DNA from: Thermoplasmatales archaeon
GTDB taxonomy: Archaea > Thermoplasmatota > E2 > DHVEG-1
NCBI GenBank assembly: GCA_023128855.1
Contig: JAGMDE010000044.1
Span: 1-16,189 of the forward strand
Reading direction: 5' to 3'
DNA length: 16,189 nucleotides
Position numbers and translations under genes: made by a program. Position 1 is the first letter of the stretch. Each line of letters opens with the position of its first letter. The notes beneath the pieces were generated by a model, which had not been told where the DNA came from, did no database searches, and saw only the letters and a list, made by a program, of their open reading frames with translations. Positions 14,253-16,189 of the stretch are shown here, in pieces.

Positions 14253-14521
14253 TCGAGAATTTTGCTACAGAATATTATATTGTTTTAGGTTTTCTTCTAC
14301 TCGCTATAGTCATCGCCCTTATTCGAGTTATAAAAGGACCAACTGCTCCTGATCGAGTTGTCGGACTTGATACAATAAACACAATTGTTATTGTGGGAAT
14401 GGTAATTTTTGGTGCAGTTACTCAAAATGTTATCTATATCGATGTAGCTATTATCTATGCGTTGCTATCTTTTATTTCAACGCTTTTTATAGCAAAATAT
14501 CTAGAAGGAGGGGAGTTTTAG
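14249..14521 (+). CDS. mnhF: Mrp/Mnh antiporter subunit F (MbhB-like)
   Basis: This 90-aa protein is the F subunit of the antiporter module. It has three membrane helices and the family motif RVIKGPTAPDRVVGLDTINT between the first and second, followed by IDVAIIYALLSFISTLFIAKYLE. It is full length for the family. The ATG overlaps the mnhE stop as ATGA, and AGGAGG (14235-14240) is placed 8 nt upstream. Its stop is directly adjacent to the mnhG ATG. In Mbh-type complexes this subunit helps form the membrane anchor beside E and G. Confidence 0.95.
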   Translation: MIENFATEYYIVLGFLLLAIVIALIRVIKGPTAPDRVVGLDTINTIVIVGMVIFGAVTQNVIYIDVAIIYALLSFISTLFIAKYLEGGEF

Positions 14522-14902
14522 ATGTTAGGTCAAATCGCTGATATTCTAGTTTATCTCTTCCTTATTTTGGGTGTGTTCTTTAATCTTTTAGCAGGCGTGG
14601 GATTATTACGTTTCCCAGACGTTTATACAAGACTACATGCTGGAACAAAGTGTACTACTTTTGGATCTATTTTCATTTGTGGATCTGTGATAATTTTTGG
14701 CGTAAGAATGTGGCTTATGGGAGATACTAATGGTTCTACATTAACCATTCATACCGCTGGAGTATTAATTGCAATATTGCTTACCAATCCAACTGGTGCT
14801 CATGCGATTGCACGTGCTGCACATAGAAGTGGGGTTAAACCATTTGGAGCAGTTATAGATGATTTAGCTGAAAAGCCAGCAAAAAAGGAGGCGGAAAAGT
14901 AA
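14522..14902 (+). CDS. mnhG: Mrp/Mnh antiporter subunit G (MbhC-like)
   Basis: This 126-aa protein is the G subunit. The signature GLLRFPDVYTRLHAGTKCTTFGS is present in shortened form to the family pattern (GLLRFPDVYTRLHA, then a TFG motif), along with LLTNPTGAHAIARAAHRSG in the C-terminal part. Three membrane helices are visible, followed by a charged cytoplasmic tail rich in Lys, Glu and Ala. It begins immediately after the mnhF stop with a GGAGGGG site upstream, and its stop overlaps the next start as TAATG. Length and motifs are typical. Confidence 0.95.
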   Translation: MLGQIADILVYLFLILGVFFNLLAGVGLLRFPDVYTRLHAGTKCTTFGSIFICGSVIIFGVRMWLMGDTNGSTLTIHTAGVLIAILLTNPTGAHAIARAAHRSGVKPFGAVIDDLAEKPAKKEAEK

Positions 14903-15162
14903 TGGAAGTAGAATGGTTAACTTACCTTATTCACATTATAGTTCCAATCATAATTGTTATTGCCGCTGCTCTTGCTGTTGTTTTTAAGGATCTTATTGCT
15001 GCTGCCATTGCTGTAGCAGCTATGAGCCTACTATTATCTTTAGAGTTTTACATACTACAGGCACCTGATGTTGCGATAGCAGAAGCAGGTGTTGGAGCCT
15101 GTCTTACAACTGCGATTTTAATTATTGCAATAAGAGCTACAAAAAGGGAGGAGGAAGCATAA
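14902..15162 (+). CDS. DUF4040 / MbhD-like subunit (equivalent to part of MrpA C-terminus)
   Basis: This 86-aa protein has three membrane helices and the conserved segment EFYILQAPDVAIAEAGVGA, the hallmark of the MbhD / DUF4040 family. In bacterial MrpA the same domain is fused to the C-terminal end of the large antiporter subunit; here it is a separate gene, as in archaeal Mbh, Mbs and some archaeal Mrp clusters. The conserved acidic residues in that segment are thought to take part in proton or sodium transfer. GGAGG (14887-14891) lies upstream of the ATG, and translation is coupled to mnhG (TAATG) and to the next gene (TAATG). Confidence 0.92.
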   Translation: MEVEWLTYLIHIIVPIIIVIAAALAVVFKDLIAAAIAVAAMSLLLSLEFYILQAPDVAIAEAGVGACLTTAILIIAIRATKREEEA

Positions 15163-15443
15163 TGTCAATAAGAAATATTGTAGCAGTTACATTCTTTGCA
15201 GTAGTAGCTTTATTCCTAATTTTCGGGGCTCTTATGACACATCCTTTTGGAGAATTTGACGAAGATAATACTCCAGAGATGGATCAGTATATAATAGATA
15301 ATACACAAAGCGAAACTGGAGCAGATAACGTAGTTACAGCTGTAGTGTTTGATTATCGAGGTTTTGATACGCTTGGCGAAGCAACTGTATTATTTACTGC
15401 TGTTGCAGGTGTTATATTGATATTTAGGAGGGTAAAAAAATGA
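15162..15443 (+). CDS. MbhE-like subunit (equivalent to MrpA C-terminal end)
   Basis: This 93-aa protein matches the MbhE family. It has an N-terminal membrane helix (about 5-25), an extracytoplasmic loop with acidic residues, the signature VTAVVFDYRGFDTLGEATVLF, and a second membrane helix ending in RRVKK. Like its upstream neighbour it corresponds to a domain fused to MrpA in bacteria. GGGAGGAGG precedes the ATG, and the ATG overlaps the upstream stop. Its own stop overlaps the following ATG as ATGA. The order MbhD-like, MbhE-like, then MnhB is that of archaeal Mbh/Mbs clusters. Confidence 0.92.
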   Translation: MSIRNIVAVTFFAVVALFLIFGALMTHPFGEFDEDNTPEMDQYIIDNTQSETGADNVVTAVVFDYRGFDTLGEATVLFTAVAGVILIFRRVKK

Positions 15444-15919
15444 GCGGGATGTCAAGAATTGTGAAAACAATGGCTAGTGTTACATTCCCTCTTGCTTTGA
15501 TTTACGGTTTATACATTATTGCACATGGACATTTAACCCCTGGCGGTGGTTTTCAAGGTGGTGCTGTTGTTGCATCAGCATGTATAATGATACTTGTCGC
15601 TTATGGTTCAGTATGGACTATGGGTAAAATAAAAGAGAAGCGATTATCGGCCTTTGAAAGTCTTGGAGCACTTGGTTTTATTTGTCTTGCGTTCTTTGGC
15701 CTTATTTTTGGTGCTAATTATTTCTTCAATAATTTCTTAGTTCATCCTGAGGGGCTTGATATTATTTTTAATGGGACAGCAAAAGGTCTATCTAACATAA
15801 ACACAGCAGGCGTTATTCCACTTATGAATTTTGCAGTTGGTCTAAAAGTGATTGTAGGTTTGTTTGCAATTGTTTTAGTAATGGCATATGCAACTACTAA
15901 ATTGAAGGGGGAAAAATAA
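15440..15919 (+). CDS. mnhB: Mrp/Mnh antiporter subunit B (MbhF-like)
   Basis: This 159-aa protein is the MnhB-type subunit, equivalent to MbhF. The motif HGHLTPGGGFQGGAV at about residues 29-43 is diagnostic of the family. Four membrane helices are visible, with a loop containing KIKEKR between the second and third. AGGAGG (15426-15431) sits 8 nt before the ATG, which overlaps the upstream stop. A single base separates its TAA from the next ATG. The length is typical and no residue of the signature is missing. Confidence 0.95.
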   Translation: MSGMSRIVKTMASVTFPLALIYGLYIIAHGHLTPGGGFQGGAVVASACIMILVAYGSVWTMGKIKEKRLSAFESLGALGFICLAFFGLIFGANYFFNNFLVHPEGLDIIFNGTAKGLSNINTAGVIPLMNFAVGLKVIVGLFAIVLVMAYATTKLKGEK

Positions 15920-15920
15920 A

Positions 15921-16189
15921 ATGTTATTTAATCTTCCATACATAGCAGTTGTTGCATTAATTCTTATAGGACTTGCTGCTGTTATATTCAAGAGAAATCT
16001 CATCAAAATAGTCATTGGTATAACTCTTATTGAAAGCGGTGTAAACCTGTTTCTTATTACACTGGCTTACAGGGAAGGAAGTACTGCACCTATTTTCCAC
16101 GGCTACACAGCTAGTTCAGAAAATGTACCATTTATGTCTTTACCTGTTCCTCACGCTTTAACTCTAACAAGCATTGTCATCGGTGTTGC
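15921..16189 (+). CDS. mnhC: Mrp/Mnh antiporter subunit C (MbhG / NuoK-like), 3' truncated by window
   Basis: About 89 codons are present before the window ends. The protein is the NuoK-related C subunit of the antiporter. Visible are a first helix with ALILIGLAAVIF, then KRNLIKIVIGITLIESGVNL, the family's second helix with its conserved glutamate, and the later motif PVPHALTLTSIVIGV that starts the third helix. GGGGG (15907-15911) is 9 nt before the ATG. The expected next gene is a large NuoL/M/N-like MnhD; what follows that would tell whether this is an antiporter or part of a hydrogenase or sulfane reductase. Confidence 0.93.
   Translation, partial: MLFNLPYIAVVALILIGLAAVIFKRNLIKIVIGITLIESGVNLFLITLAYREGSTAPIFHGYTASSENVPFMSLPVPHALTLTSIVIGV

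Noticed and set aside
1..16189. CRISPR arrays, tRNAs, insertion sequences
   Set aside because: I found no spaced direct repeats, no tRNA-like T-loop outside the SRP RNA, and no transposase or terminal repeats; the only mobile element is the intein.

Overview
The window comes from an AT-rich archaeon. It carries a diphthamide-type EF-2, MCM, both subunits of the D-family DNA polymerase, an archaeal SRP RNA, DUF424, a Mut7-C protein and archaeal-style TATA elements. PolD argues for a euryarchaeal lineage in the broad sense (Thermoplasmatota, Thermococci or Methanofastidiosa relatives) and against Crenarchaeota. I cannot place it more finely from the sequence alone.

Layout, left to right. (1) 1-1446, plus strand: the C-terminal 337 residues of EF-2, cut by the window edge, then a 116-aa protein I do not recognise. 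(2) 1443-11212, minus strand: an information-processing block. In transcription order it is DP1 (small PolD subunit with an intact exonuclease-type metal site), DP2 (large PolD subunit, interrupted by a 487-residue intein inside its catalytic motif), a small two-helix membrane protein, the SRP RNA, and MCM helicase with its own promoter. A possible tiny Cys-rich membrane ORF lies on the plus strand between the DP1 and DP2 genes. (3) 11213-13620: a divergent promoter region, DUF424 on plus, and a tight minus-strand operon thyX - arfC (flavin/F420 precursor reductase) - Mut7-C protein. (4) 13650-16189, plus strand: a tightly coupled Mrp/Mnh-type cation/proton antiporter operon. Its order is E-F-G-(MbhD-like)-(MbhE-like)-B-C, with C cut by the window end. 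This matches the first seven genes of archaeal membrane-bound hydrogenase (mbhA-G) or sulfane reductase clusters, but the part that would decide between them and a stand-alone antiporter is outside the window.

Functionally, DP1, DP2 and MCM form the core of the replisome and sit beside EF-2 and SRP RNA, a typical archaeal housekeeping neighbourhood. ThyX (FAD-dependent dTMP synthesis) shares a transcript with a flavin-pathway enzyme. Convergent neighbours abut or overlap at their stop codons in three places, so there is almost no non-coding space. The features most worth a second look are the active-site intein with an atypical penultimate residue, the altered helix 8 of the SRP RNA, the two small membrane proteins of the PolD region, and the unresolved partner of the antiporter module.
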